Below, in pieces: positions 1-8,582 of a stretch of DNA of 64,000 nt; within the stretch, counting starts at the first letter, position 1, and each line of letters begins with the position of its first letter. The stretch is from Saccharopolyspora indica (GTDB lineage Bacteria; Actinomycetota; Actinomycetes; Mycobacteriales; Pseudonocardiaceae): positions 124,001-188,000 of the forward strand of contig NZ_JAQGLB010000011.1 in assembly GCF_027853965.1 (NCBI RefSeq), in the 5' to 3' direction. A model generated the notes under the pieces. That model searched no databases. It saw only the letters and a program-made list of their open reading frames with translations, and had not been told where the DNA came from. A program made the position numbers and the translations under genes.

Positions 1-111
1 CGCGGGCTGGGTTTCCGCGGACGCGGCGACGGCGGTCCCGCCGAAGACGAGCGCGGGCAGCAGGGCGAGGCCGGCGATGGCGCCGATGCGACGGGTGGTC
101 TTGGCAGACAT
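1..111 (-). CDS. Secreted protein, N-terminal fragment (runs off the window)
   Basis: Only the first 37 codons are present; the gene continues past the left edge. The start ATG is at 109-111. The translation has a classical Sec signal: a basic n-region (residues 2-8, KTTRR), a hydrophobic core of about 17 residues (IAGLALLPALVFGGTAV) and a small-residue cleavage region (AASA-ET). The mature function cannot be seen. It is followed on the same strand, upstream, by about 180 bases without a gene that should hold its promoter. Confidence 0.6.
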   Translation of the reverse strand, partial: MSAKTTRRIGAIAGLALLPALVFGGTAVAASAETQPA

Positions 112-293
112 GGTTTTTCGCCTTTCGCGTTGTGCGGGCCGGTCTTCGAGGACCGGGTGAGCACAGCCTGCCCAGCGGGTTCGAGCGATTCCGGTGAAGA
201 TCTGGGAGAGTTCTGAGAATCCCGGGGCGCGCGGGCAGCAGCGATCCCGTTCTCGCTGGAGATCACCGCCGAACTCCCAGGAAGTTCCGAGGT

Positions 294-1811
294 TCACACA
301 GCTTCTTCCGGGCTCGTCGCGTCACCGGCGAGCGGCAGTCGCACCCGGAAGACCGCTCCGGCGCCCGGCGCCGAGACCAGGGAGATCGTGCCGCCGTGCG
401 CGGTGACCAGGGAGTGCGCGATGGCCAGGCCGAGCCCGGCGCCGCCGCCGTCGGTGCGGCTGCGCGAGCCGTCCGCGCGGTAGAACCGGTCGAACGCGCG
501 GGACCGCTGCTCCTCGGTCAGGCCCGGGCCCTCGTCGGCGACCTCCAGGACCGCCTGGCCGTCCGCGGTGCCGACGCCGATGCGGACCCGCGTGCCCTCC
601 GGGGTGTGCCGGACGGCGTTGCCGACGAGATTGGTGACCACCTGCCGCATCCGGGCCTCGTCGGCGAGCGCCGGCGCGGCGGCCGCGGTTCCGCCGTCCG
701 GGCCGGTGAGCTCGACCGGCCGGGACGGGTCGAGCGCCCGCACGTCGTGCAGCGCGTCGGCGGCCACGGTGCGCAGGTCCATCTGCGCCAGCTCCAGCGA
801 CTCCGCCGGATCGCGCTGCTCGTCGAGCCGCGCGAGCAGCAGCAGGTCCTCGACGAGCCTGGTCAGCCGCAGCGACTCGCGCTCGATGCGGTCCATGGTC
901 CGCTCGACGTCGTCCTGCCCGGTCAGCGCGCCCATCCGGAACAGCTTGGTGAACCCCCGGATCCCGACCAGCGGGGTGCGCAGCTCGTGGCTCGCGTCGG
1001 CGACGAACCGCCGCATCCTGGACTCGGACCGCTCCTTGGCGGCGAAGGCGGCCTCGTTCTGCGCGAGCATGTCGTTCAGCGCGTCGGACAAGCGGCCGAT
1101 CTCGGTGCCGGGCGCGGCCAGCCCGGGCACGCGCTGGCTGAGGTCGCCGCCCGCGACACCGGCCAGGGTCTGCTCGATGCGCCGCAGCGGCCGCAGCCCG
1201 CCCCGGATCGCGAACGATCCCACCACGGTGAGCACGACCAGCAGACCGGCACCGGTGGCCAGCGAAATGGTGTTCAACCGCGCGGTGGTCGCCTGCACCT
1301 CGTCCAGCGAAGCCGCCACCACCACCGTCTCGCGGCGGACCCGCACCGAGCTCTCGTCGCCGACCGCGATGCTGGCCGAGGTCAGGGCGAGCACCCGCCA
1401 GCTGCCCGAACCGTCCTCGCTGGGCACCTCGAAGGGACGACCGCCGTGCGCGTCGACCGCGGCGGCGTCCAGGCGCGGCAGCGCCGGGTCGGTCGGACCG
1501 GGCTGCTCCTGGTAGCGCTGCTCGGCGATGAGCTCGCCGTCCGGGCCCAGGAGCGCGACGTAGTTGTCCCAGAACCCGCCTGCCTCGCCGACCGGGATCG
1601 TCCGCGCGAACGACTCCGGGGACCGCACCTGCTGCACCGCGCTGGTCGCCATCGGGCGGAGTTGCGCATCGATCCGGCTGACCAGGTAGCCGTGCAGGAA
1701 CCCGGTCACGACGGCGCTGCCCGCGGTCAGCCCGACGGCGAGCAGCAGGCTCGCGATCAGCAGCAGCCTCGCGCGCAACGACAGGCCGCGCGACCTCCGC
1801 CGGTCGGTCAT
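294..1811 (-). CDS. HAMP-domain sensor histidine kinase
   Basis: 505-residue membrane histidine kinase, partner of the overlapping response regulator. Visible order: transmembrane helix near residues 15-40, extracytoplasmic sensor loop (about 45-180), second transmembrane helix (about 181-202), HAMP linker, HisKA domain with the H-box SHELRTP (His about 275), then a HATPase_c domain with the N box (LVGNAVRHTP), DEGPGL G1 box and GLGLAIAHSLV G2 box. Its start overlaps the regulator stop by 4 bases (ATGA type), so the two are translationally coupled. The architecture matches the MprB/TcrY-type kinases of actinobacteria; the stimulus cannot be read from the sequence. Confidence 0.93.
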   Translation of the reverse strand: MTDRRRSRGLSLRARLLLIASLLLAVGLTAGSAVVTGFLHGYLVSRIDAQLRPMATSAVQQVRSPESFARTIPVGEAGGFWDNYVALLGPDGELIAEQRYQEQPGPTDPALPRLDAAAVDAHGGRPFEVPSEDGSGSWRVLALTSASIAVGDESSVRVRRETVVVAASLDEVQATTARLNTISLATGAGLLVVLTVVGSFAIRGGLRPLRRIEQTLAGVAGGDLSQRVPGLAAPGTEIGRLSDALNDMLAQNEAAFAAKERSESRMRRFVADASHELRTPLVGIRGFTKLFRMGALTGQDDVERTMDRIERESLRLTRLVEDLLLLARLDEQRDPAESLELAQMDLRTVAADALHDVRALDPSRPVELTGPDGGTAAAAPALADEARMRQVVTNLVGNAVRHTPEGTRVRIGVGTADGQAVLEVADEGPGLTEEQRSRAFDRFYRADGSRSRTDGGGAGLGLAIAHSLVTAHGGTISLVSAPGAGAVFRVRLPLAGDATSPEEAV

Positions 1812-2497
1812 GCCCGCGGCTCGCGGAGCACGTAGCCGACGCCGTGCACCGTGTGCAGCAGCTTGGGGCCCGCCGTGTCGATCTTGCGGCGCAGGTAGCT
1901 GATGTAGGTGTCGACGATGCTGGGATCACCGCCGAAGTCGTACTCCCAGACCTGGTCCAGGATCTGCCGCTTCGACACCACCCGGCCCGCGTTGGACATC
2001 AGGTAGCGCAGCAGCCGGAACTCCGTCGGCGACAGGCGGACCGGCGCATCGGCACGCACCACCTGATGTCCGTCCACGTCGAGCTCCAGGTCCGCGACCC
2101 GCAACGTGTCGCGCGGCGCAGAGCCACCGGAGCGCCGGAGCACGGCGTGGATCCGCGCGATCAGCTCCTCGGGGTCGAACGGCTTGGTGATGTAGTCGTC
2201 GCCGCCGAGCCGGAGACCGTTGATCTTGTCGGCGGGGTCGTCGCGGGCGCTGAGGAACAGCACCGGCACCGGAACACCCGTGCCGGTCAGCTTCCGGAGC
2301 CGCTGGATCACCTCGAAGCCGTCCAGGTCCGGCAGCATCACGTCCAGCAGCACCAGGTCCGGGGTGCGCAGCCGCGCCTGCTCCAGCGCCTCGCCGCCGC
2401 TGGCGGCGGAGGTCACCGAGAACCCGGCGAACCGCAGGGTGGCGGCCAGCAGCTCCCGAACCGTGGGTTCGTCGTCCACGACGAGCAGATTGGTCAC
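1808..2497 (-). CDS. OmpR/PhoB-family response regulator
   Basis: 229 residues. Receiver domain at residues 3-115 with the acidic pair DD(8-9), phospho-acceptor Asp52 in LLDVMLPD, and the conserved Lys in ITKPF. A winged-helix Trans_reg_C domain follows (about 128-225), with the typical ending VRGVGY-like motif (HTVHGVGYVL). First gene of the pair with the histidine kinase. The short secreted peptide encoded 146 bases upstream on the same strand may be in the same transcript or under its control; that link is inference. Confidence 0.93.
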   Translation of the reverse strand: MTNLLVVDDEPTVRELLAATLRFAGFSVTSAASGGEALEQARLRTPDLVLLDVMLPDLDGFEVIQRLRKLTGTGVPVPVLFLSARDDPADKINGLRLGGDDYITKPFDPEELIARIHAVLRRSGGSAPRDTLRVADLELDVDGHQVVRADAPVRLSPTEFRLLRYLMSNAGRVVSKRQILDQVWEYDFGGDPSIVDTYISYLRRKIDTAGPKLLHTVHGVGYVLREPRA

Positions 2498-2642
2498 GCG
2501 GAACCTCTCGGCCGGTTGTCACCTCGGGCAGGACGTGAGTCTCACACATCGCCGGGTGGGCCGAGACGGAGCTGGCCGGGTGCCGGAAGTGCTGCGCCGG
2601 CGGGGGAGCGCGTCGCTCCACCCCGCCGGCGCCGTCGGCCGA

Positions 2643-2780
2643 TCAGCCCCAGGGCGTGTCGTCGCCGGGGGCGGCCGCGATCGCGGCCGGGGCGTCGGAG
2701 GTGGTCGCGAGGGCGGTGGTGACCGGGACTGCGGCGGCCAGGACGGTGAGGGCGATCGTGAGCTTCTTGAGGAAGGACAT
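2643..2780 (-). CDS. Small secreted peptide, 45 residues
   Basis: Open frame from ATG at 2778-2780 to TGA at 2643-2645, too short for usual gene callers. It starts MSFLKKLTIALTVLAAA, a compact Sec signal (two Lys, hydrophobic core, Ala-rich cleavage zone), and ends with GDDTPWG. The mature part would be only about 15-22 residues. AGCAGCAAT upstream gives only a weak ribosome-binding match (AGGAGCAGC lies 5-13 bases before the ATG). It is the first frame before an OmpR-type two-component pair on the same strand. Possible roles are a signalling or lantibiotic-like peptide or a short cell-surface peptide; no family is recognised. Confidence 0.45.
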   Translation of the reverse strand: MSFLKKLTIALTVLAAAVPVTTALATTSDAPAAIAAAPGDDTPWG

Positions 2781-3003
2781 TGCTGCTCCTGTGTGTCGTG
2801 GCTTGTCCGGGCCGTCGTGAACCGGAACTGCCGATGACGTTAGGGAGCCGGGTTATCAGGCCGCCGTTGCGCGGCTGTCATCTCCCCATCGTCCCCGCCG
2901 CGCCGGGTGATGGCGCGGTGATAGGTCGCTGATGGGGCGGTTGTGGAGAGTCTGGTTCGCACGGCGCCGGGCGGTCGGCCGCCTTCCGGAGAGGAGCGAA
3001 CCA

Positions 3004-3702
3004 ATGCTGCGGAACGTCTCCGGGTGGTCTCGCTGGTTGTTGCGCGATCCCGATCCCGGCAGCCGGGCACTGCTGTTCGTGCTGCCGCACCCGGGATGCA
3101 GCGCCGAGACCTACCGGAGGTGGCCGCGCACCATCGGCCGCTGGGAGGTCTGCCCGGTGCAGCTGCCGGGCAGGGACGTCTTCGCCAGGCACTCGCGCCC
3201 GGCGTGCTTCCGGCAGCTCGCCGGGGAGCTCGCCGGCGCGCTCGGCACCTACCGCGGGCGATCGCTGGGTTTCTTCGGGCACGGCGCCGTGGCCCTGCTG
3301 GGCTACGAGACCGCTGCCCGGATGGCCGGGCTCGAACCGGTGCAGGTGTTCGTCTCCGCCCAGCCCGCGCCGGGGTACCGGCTCGGCCGCGCCTCGGATG
3401 CGGTGCTGGCCGAGGTGCTCTGCCGGGTGCTGCTGGAGGTGGGCGGGAATCCGCTGCCGTCGCTGGTGGAGACCCGGGTGGGGGTGTTCCGCGGCGACCT
3501 GGCCGCGGCGGCCGCCTACCGGCCGGGCGTGGTTTCCGACCGGGTCCGGGTGACCGCGGTCGGGTGGGCCGACGACGCGGTGTCGTCGGTGGACGGGTGG
3601 CACGAGTTCGGCGGCGTCGCCGCGCACGTGCTGCCGGGTGATCAGTTCAGGTTCCTGTCGGCGCCGGTGGAGCTGCGGCGGGTGCTGGATCCCGCGCAGT
3701 AG
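3004..3702 (+). CDS. Type II thioesterase-like protein, probable pseudoenzyme
   Basis: 232-residue alpha/beta-hydrolase of the NRPS/PKS type II thioesterase family (usually about 240-260 residues), first gene of the biosynthetic operon. Recognisable segments are the N-terminal LPHPGCSAETYRRW, VQLPGRD, and the nucleophile elbow. In active members the elbow reads GHSMG; here it is FFGHGAVA, with Gly at residue 94 in place of the nucleophilic Ser. The C-terminal PGGHFFL motif reads PGDQFRFL, so the catalytic His is Gln. Ser and His are therefore both missing, and hydrolysis of misprimed carriers is unlikely; a structural or carrier-binding role is possible. The start at 3004 is chosen because GGAGAGGAG lies about 8 bases upstream. 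Confidence 0.75.
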   Translation: MLRNVSGWSRWLLRDPDPGSRALLFVLPHPGCSAETYRRWPRTIGRWEVCPVQLPGRDVFARHSRPACFRQLAGELAGALGTYRGRSLGFFGHGAVALLGYETAARMAGLEPVQVFVSAQPAPGYRLGRASDAVLAEVLCRVLLEVGGNPLPSLVETRVGVFRGDLAAAAAYRPGVVSDRVRVTAVGWADDAVSSVDGWHEFGGVAAHVLPGDQFRFLSAPVELRRVLDPAQ

Positions 3703-3767
3703 GCCGCCGGAGCAGGTCGCAGGTCAACGCACGCGTCCAGAGTCGCGCAATGGGGAGAAGAGTGGTC

Positions 3768-4016
3768 ATGACGGAAGCGGTTCCGAGGGAGTTCGACGCA
3801 CAGCTTGCCAAGTTCGTGCGCGCGCAGTGGCGGGATGATTCCACCCTGGTCGAGGTCGGCATCGATTCGCTGACCGCGGTGCGCATCGTCGTCGCGCTGC
3901 TGCCCGACGACGACGCCGAGATCGACGCCGCCCGGCTGGGCGGTATCCGCACCGTCGGCCAGTTCCGCCAGTGGCTGCGCGATCTGCTGTCCGAGCAGAC
4001 CGGAGCGGTCCGATGA
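3768..4016 (+). CDS. Stand-alone acyl/peptidyl carrier protein 1
   Basis: 82-residue carrier protein. The phosphopantetheine site is Ser in VGIDSLTAVRIVVAL. The four-helix length and acidic character are typical. The start at 3768 is supported by GGGGAGAAG upstream. The stop overlaps the NRPS start (ATGA), so it is probably made in step with that enzyme. Which enzyme loads it cannot be told: the operon encodes three adenylating domains and five carriers. Confidence 0.85.
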   Translation: MTEAVPREFDAQLAKFVRAQWRDDSTLVEVGIDSLTAVRIVVALLPDDDAEIDAARLGGIRTVGQFRQWLRDLLSEQTGAVR

Positions 4017-7000
4017 CCGCCATCGCGGTCCCGGTGGACGGCCGGGACGAGCAGGATCCGGCCGCCGCGCCGCTGACCGAATCGCAGCTGGGCCTGCTGG
4101 TCGTGCACCGCGCGGTGCCCGCTGCCCACCTCTACAACGTGGTCGCCGAGATCGGCCTGGACCCCGCCTTCGACGGCACCCGGATCCGCTCCGCGCTCGC
4201 GGACGTGCTCGCGGTGCAACCGGCGTTGCGCACCGGGCTGCGCGAGAGCCCGCGCCCGCACGCCCACGTGGCGGAACCGATTCCGGCGAACCAGATTCCG
4301 GTGTCCGTCGCGCAGGTTTCCGCCGCGGAGTTCGACGCGGAGAAGCAGGCGCAGCTGACCGAATTGGCGAACACCGCCTTCGACCTGGCCGAACCGCCGC
4401 TGCTGCGCGCAGCGCACCTGCACTCCGACGACGGCACCCGCGCAGTGCTGCTCCTCGCCGTGCACCACACCGTCTTCGACGGGTTCTCGCTGCGCCCGTT
4501 CGTCGATGACCTCTCCCGCGCGCTCACCGGCGAGCTCGACGTCGCGGCGCTGCGGGAGAAGCGGGAACGCGCGCTGCGCAAGGAACTCCAGGCGCAGATC
4601 GCGGCTGCGGACACGGCCGAAGCGGAAGCCGCGGTCGAGGCCATCGCGGAGGTGCTGCGGCAGACCTCGCCGACGGTTCTGCACCCGAGGCCGAACCGGC
4701 CGACGACCACCGACTTCAGCGGTGACCGGGTCGAGATCCGGTTCTCCGCCGCGGAGAACCGGCGGATCGGCCAGGTCTGCGGCGCGCTGGACATCAGCGC
4801 CTTCACCTTCTTCTCGGCGATCTACGCCGCGTTGCTCGCGCGGCACAGCGGGCAGGACTCGGTGGTGTTCGGCGCACCGCTGATGGCGCGGCGCACGGTC
4901 GGTTCCTTCGACCTGTGCGGGTTCTTCGTCAACACGCTGCCCCTGGTCGTGGACGTGCCGTGGCAGGCGAGCTTCGAGAGCTACGTCCGCGAGCACGTGG
5001 CCCCGCGCGCGCTGGAGGTCAGGTCCCACGCCGCGGTGCCCTTCACCCGCATCGTCCGGCGCGTCGATCCCAGCCGGGCCGGCAACCGCAACCCGCTGTT
5101 CTCCTGCATGCTCGCGATGCAGGACTCCACCGACGTCGCGCCGGATTCGCCGGTTCGGGAACTGCGCGAGCACGGCACCGGGACCGCGAAGTTCGACCTG
5201 TGGCTGGGCGTCACGCCGACCGGTGACGGCTGGCTGCTGGAGCTGGAGCACGACCGGACGCTGCTGCCGCCCGAGGTCGTCGAGGGCATCGCGGGTTCGC
5301 TGCGCAGCGCTCTGCGCACCGTCGCAGCCGACACCGACGTGCGGTTGTCCGATCTGTTCACCGATTCGTCCGCAGTGGAGACCGAGCGCGCCGACGGGCT
5401 GGGCGTGGAACCCGCAGCGCCGGACCTGGACGGCTGGCTGCGCGAGGCGTGCGCGGCCAGGCCCGGCGCCATCGCCGTCGACGAGCACGACCGGCAGGTC
5501 AGCTACGCGGAGCTGGACGCCTCCGCCGGGGCGATGGCCGCTCGGTTGCAGCAGTGCGGTGTGCGCGCGGGCGACGTCGTGGGGCTGGCCACCGGTTCGC
5601 TGCTGGACACGATCGTCGCGATCCTCGCCGCGCTGCGGTTGCGGGCCGCCTACCTGCCGCTGGACTCCTCGCTGCCGGAGGAGCGGCTGGCCTACATGCT
5701 CGACAAGGCCGAGTGCCGGGTCGCGGTGGCCGACGCCCCGGTTCCGGGAGTGCGGGTGGTGGCGCCGGGCGAGGCCGGTTCGGCGGAGCCCGCGGAGCAG
5801 CCCGGGACCGATGCCGACGCGGTGTACGTCATGTTCACCTCCGGCTCCACCGGCAAGCCCAAGGGCGTGCTGATGCACCACGCGCCGCTGGTCAACCTCA
5901 CCGCCTGGCAGGTCGACGCGCTGGGCATGGACTCGACGACCCGGTTCCTGCAGTACGCGCCGGGCGGGTTCGACGTGTCCTTCCAGGAGATCGTGCCGAC
6001 GCTGGTCGCAGGTGGCACCGTCGTCGCCCGCGACGACGTCGACCGCCGCGACTTCCCCGCCCTGGTGCGGCACGTGCGCGACAAGGCCGTCACCCACGTG
6101 TACCTGCCGGTCGCCGCGCTGGCGCCGTTCGTGCAGGCCGCGGAGGCCGCGGGGGAGCGGCTGCCGTCGGTGCGGTGGCTGTGCGTCTCCGGTGAGCAGC
6201 TGGTCATGACCGCCCAGATCAGGCGGTTCTTCGCGCAGCGACCGGGGATCGACCTGGTCAACCTCTACGGCCCGACCGAGACGCACGCGGTGACCACGTT
6301 CTCGCCGACCGCCGCCGACCACTGGGACTCGCACGTTCCGATCGGCCGCCCGATCACCGGCGTGACCGCGCAGGTCGTCGACCGGACCGGGCACCTGGCG
6401 CCGCGCGGCGTGCTCGGCGAGCTGCTGCTGGGCGGGCGCTGCCCGGCGCACGGCTACGTCAACGATCCGCAGCGCACCGACGAGCGCTTCCTGCCCGATC
6501 CGCGCAGGCCTGAGGGCCGTCGGTACCGCACCGGTGACCAGGTGATGTGGTCGGCGGACGGCCAGCTGGTGTTCCTCGGCCGCAACGACGACCAGGTCAA
6601 GATCCGGGGCTTCCGGGTCGAGCTCGGCGAGATCGAGGCCGCCGCGCAGGAGCTGCCCGGCGTGCGCCTCGCGGTGGCCGCGGTCGACGGTGACGCCGCG
6701 GCGCGCCGCCTGCTGCTCTTCCTGACCACCCGGCCGGATTCGGCCCCGGAGCCCGCCGAGGTGCGGCGGGAGCTCGCGGCGCGGCTGCCGGGCTACATGG
6801 TGCCCGCGGTGGTGATCGCGGTGGAGCGGATCCCGACCACCGCCAACGGGAAGGTCGACCGCAACGCGCTGGTGGCCGCGGCGGCGGACCTGCTGGCCGA
6901 GGACGACCGCGCTGCCGCACCGGCCGCGTCGCTGTCGGCCGACCCGGTCGAGGCCTGGTTGCAGTGGATGTGGGCCGGGCTGCTCGGTGACGCGCTGCCG

Positions 7001-7171
7001 CCGGTCGACGGCTCGCTGCTGGAGCTCGGTGCGCACTCGCTCAACGCGCTGATCGCGCTGACCCGGATCGAGGAGGAGTTCGGGGTGCCGTTGACGATCC
7101 TCGACTTCTTCGCCGATCCGACCGTCGCGGCCATGGCCGCCGCGCTGCGCGAGGAAGGGGTGCGGCGATGA
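4013..7171 (+). CDS. Nonribosomal peptide synthetase, C-A-PCP
   Basis: 1,052 residues, one module. The condensation domain (about residues 15-440) has the active-site motif HHTVFDG. The adenylation domain (about 460-950) has A3 FTSGSTGKPKG, A4 GGFDVSFQEI, A5 LYGPTET, A7 YRTGD, A8 GRNDDQVKIRGFRVELGEIE and A10 NGKVDRN. The C-terminal carrier domain has LELGAHSLNAL with the phosphopantetheine Ser. There is no epimerase or integrated thioesterase; the next gene supplies the latter. The specificity pocket begins D-V-Q (FDVSFQ), which I cannot assign to a substrate. Start 4013 gives the ATGA overlap with carrier 1. The module should condense an acyl or aminoacyl group from an upstream carrier with its own amino acid. 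Confidence 0.93.
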   Translation: MTAIAVPVDGRDEQDPAAAPLTESQLGLLVVHRAVPAAHLYNVVAEIGLDPAFDGTRIRSALADVLAVQPALRTGLRESPRPHAHVAEPIPANQIPVSVAQVSAAEFDAEKQAQLTELANTAFDLAEPPLLRAAHLHSDDGTRAVLLLAVHHTVFDGFSLRPFVDDLSRALTGELDVAALREKRERALRKELQAQIAAADTAEAEAAVEAIAEVLRQTSPTVLHPRPNRPTTTDFSGDRVEIRFSAAENRRIGQVCGALDISAFTFFSAIYAALLARHSGQDSVVFGAPLMARRTVGSFDLCGFFVNTLPLVVDVPWQASFESYVREHVAPRALEVRSHAAVPFTRIVRRVDPSRAGNRNPLFSCMLAMQDSTDVAPDSPVRELREHGTGTAKFDLWLGVTPTGDGWLLELEHDRTLLPPEVVEGIAGSLRSALRTVAADTDVRLSDLFTDSSAVETERADGLGVEPAAPDLDGWLREACAARPGAIAVDEHDRQVSYAELDASAGAMAARLQQCGVRAGDVVGLATGSLLDTIVAILAALRLRAAYLPLDSSLPEERLAYMLDKAECRVAVADAPVPGVRVVAPGEAGSAEPAEQPGTDADAVYVMFTSGSTGKPKGVLMHHAPLVNLTAWQVDALGMDSTTRFLQYAPGGFDVSFQEIVPTLVAGGTVVARDDVDRRDFPALVRHVRDKAVTHVYLPVAALAPFVQAAEAAGERLPSVRWLCVSGEQLVMTAQIRRFFAQRPGIDLVNLYGPTETHAVTTFSPTAADHWDSHVPIGRPITGVTAQVVDRTGHLAPRGVLGELLLGGRCPAHGYVNDPQRTDERFLPDPRRPEGRRYRTGDQVMWSADGQLVFLGRNDDQVKIRGFRVELGEIEAAAQELPGVRLAVAAVDGDAAARRLLLFLTTRPDSAPEPAEVRRELAARLPGYMVPAVVIAVERIPTTANGKVDRNALVAAAADLLAEDDRAAAPAASLSADPVEAWLQWMWAGLLGDALPPVDGSLLELGAHSLNALIALTRIEEEFGVPLTILDFFADPTVAAMAAALREEGVRR

Positions 7172-7851
7172 CCGGCGCGCTGGCCGGGAATTCGCTGCTC
7201 GTGCCGATCAAGCGGGGCACCGGCCCGCTGTCGGTCGTGCTGCCGCCCGCGGGCGGCGGCGTCGGGCCCTGCCTCGGTGCGGCCGCGCACCTGGCCCGGC
7301 GCGGGCCGGTGCAGGGCGTCCGGGCCAGCGGCCTGATGGCCGGGGAGGAGCCGGACACCGCGGTGGCGGCGATGGTGGAGCGCTGCTGGGCGGCGCTGGA
7401 GCCGCTGGACGCGCCGAGCGTGCTGTTCGGCTGGTCGCTCGGCGGATCGCTGGCCTGGGAGCTGGCGCTGCGCTACGCCGAGCTCGGGCGGCGCCCGGCC
7501 GTGGTGATGGTCGACAGCCCGGCCGTCGCCGAGCCGGTGTCGGAGGCGCAGCGCGACCACCTGCGGGACGTGATCGCAGCCGGGACCAACGACGAATCGG
7601 TCCGCGCGACCACCGATGCGCACATCACCGCGGCGTCCGAGTACCAGGCGCGGCAGTGCTATCCCGGGCCCGCCCTGCTCGTGGCGTGCCGCCGGGAGAA
7701 CCCCGCCCACGCGGCGGCGTGGCGGGACCTGGCCGGTCACCTGCGCATCGCGGAGGTCGACTGCGGCCACTTCGAAGTGCTCGCCAGCCCGCACCTGGCC
7801 ACGGTGCTCGGCCACCTCGACGAGTTCCTGAACACCTTGGAGGAAGTATGA
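7168..7851 (+). CDS. Discrete thioesterase, catalytically complete
   Basis: 227-residue alpha/beta-hydrolase resembling the terminal thioesterase domains of NRPSs. A complete triad is visible: Ser90 in FGWSLGG, Asp116 in VMVDSP, His201 in CGHFEVL. It overlaps the NRPS stop by 4 bases and is thus the likely partner releasing (by hydrolysis or cyclisation) the product from the NRPS carrier. It contrasts with the operon's first gene, which has the same fold but lacks Ser and His. Confidence 0.85.
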   Translation: MTGALAGNSLLVPIKRGTGPLSVVLPPAGGGVGPCLGAAAHLARRGPVQGVRASGLMAGEEPDTAVAAMVERCWAALEPLDAPSVLFGWSLGGSLAWELALRYAELGRRPAVVMVDSPAVAEPVSEAQRDHLRDVIAAGTNDESVRATTDAHITAASEYQARQCYPGPALLVACRRENPAHAAAWRDLAGHLRIAEVDCGHFEVLASPHLATVLGHLDEFLNTLEEV

Positions 7852-8576
7852 CCCGCCCTTCCGAACTCGCGATCGTCACCGGCGGGACTCGCGGCATCGG
7901 TGCGGCGCTGAGCGCGCGGCTGGCGAAGCTCGGCTACCGGGTGATCGCGGTGCACCGCAGCAGCGGCAGCGCGGCCGAGGGCACCGGAGTGATGCCGGTC
8001 CGGGCCGACATCTCCGATCCGCGAGCCGTGGCGGCGTTCGCCGAGCAGGTCCTCGGCGAGCACGGCACGCCGGCGGTGCTGGTGAACAACGCCGGTATCA
8101 ACATCGACCGGCCCTTCCTGGAGCTGACCGGCGCCGACTGGCAGCGGGTCATCGACACCAACCTGTCCGGACCGTTCCACCTGATCAAGGCGTTCGCCCC
8201 GGCGATGCTGGCGGCAGGCGCGGGAAACATCGTCAACATCGGCGCCACGACCGGGATCCGTCCGCGGTCCAACGGCGTGAACTACGCGGCGAGCAAGGCC
8301 GGTCTGCTGCAGCTCACCAAGTGCCTGGCCACCGAGCTCGCCCCCGCGATCCGGGTCAACTGCCTGATCCCGGGCATGACCGAAACCGACGAGCTCATCA
8401 CCCGATTCCGGCTCGACGACCCGGAGCACCGGGCCGCCGTGCTGGCCGAGATCCCGCAACGACGCATCGGTTCCCCCGACGACATCGCCGACGCCCTGGA
8501 GTTCCTGGTCAGCGCGCACAGCAGCTACCTCACCGGGCAGAAGCTGATCGTCGACGGCGGCCAATTCATGTGGTAG
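7848..8576 (+). CDS. SDR-family oxidoreductase (FabG/ketoreductase-like)
   Basis: 242-residue short-chain dehydrogenase/reductase. The N-terminal NAD(P)-binding motif is TGGTRGIG, followed by NNAG and the catalytic pair YAASK. The residue that is normally the catalytic Ser in the strand before the active-site Tyr (IGS or ISS in FabG) is Ala here (NIGATTG), with Thr one position later. The enzyme may still work through the Thr, but this is unusual. ATGA overlap with the thioesterase gene and a GGAGGAAG ribosome site. Its role is likely reduction of a carrier-bound or free keto intermediate; the substrate is unknown. Confidence 0.87.
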   Translation: MTRPSELAIVTGGTRGIGAALSARLAKLGYRVIAVHRSSGSAAEGTGVMPVRADISDPRAVAAFAEQVLGEHGTPAVLVNNAGINIDRPFLELTGADWQRVIDTNLSGPFHLIKAFAPAMLAAGAGNIVNIGATTGIRPRSNGVNYAASKAGLLQLTKCLATELAPAIRVNCLIPGMTETDELITRFRLDDPEHRAAVLAEIPQRRIGSPDDIADALEFLVSAHSSYLTGQKLIVDGGQFMW

Positions 8577-8582
8577 GAGATC

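Noticed and set aside
3647..7036. Very long open frame on the minus strand opposite the NRPS
   Set aside because: An antisense frame opened by high GC at third codon positions. Its residues are Arg/Gly/His/Gln-rich with no domain, and the plus strand is unmistakably NRPS.
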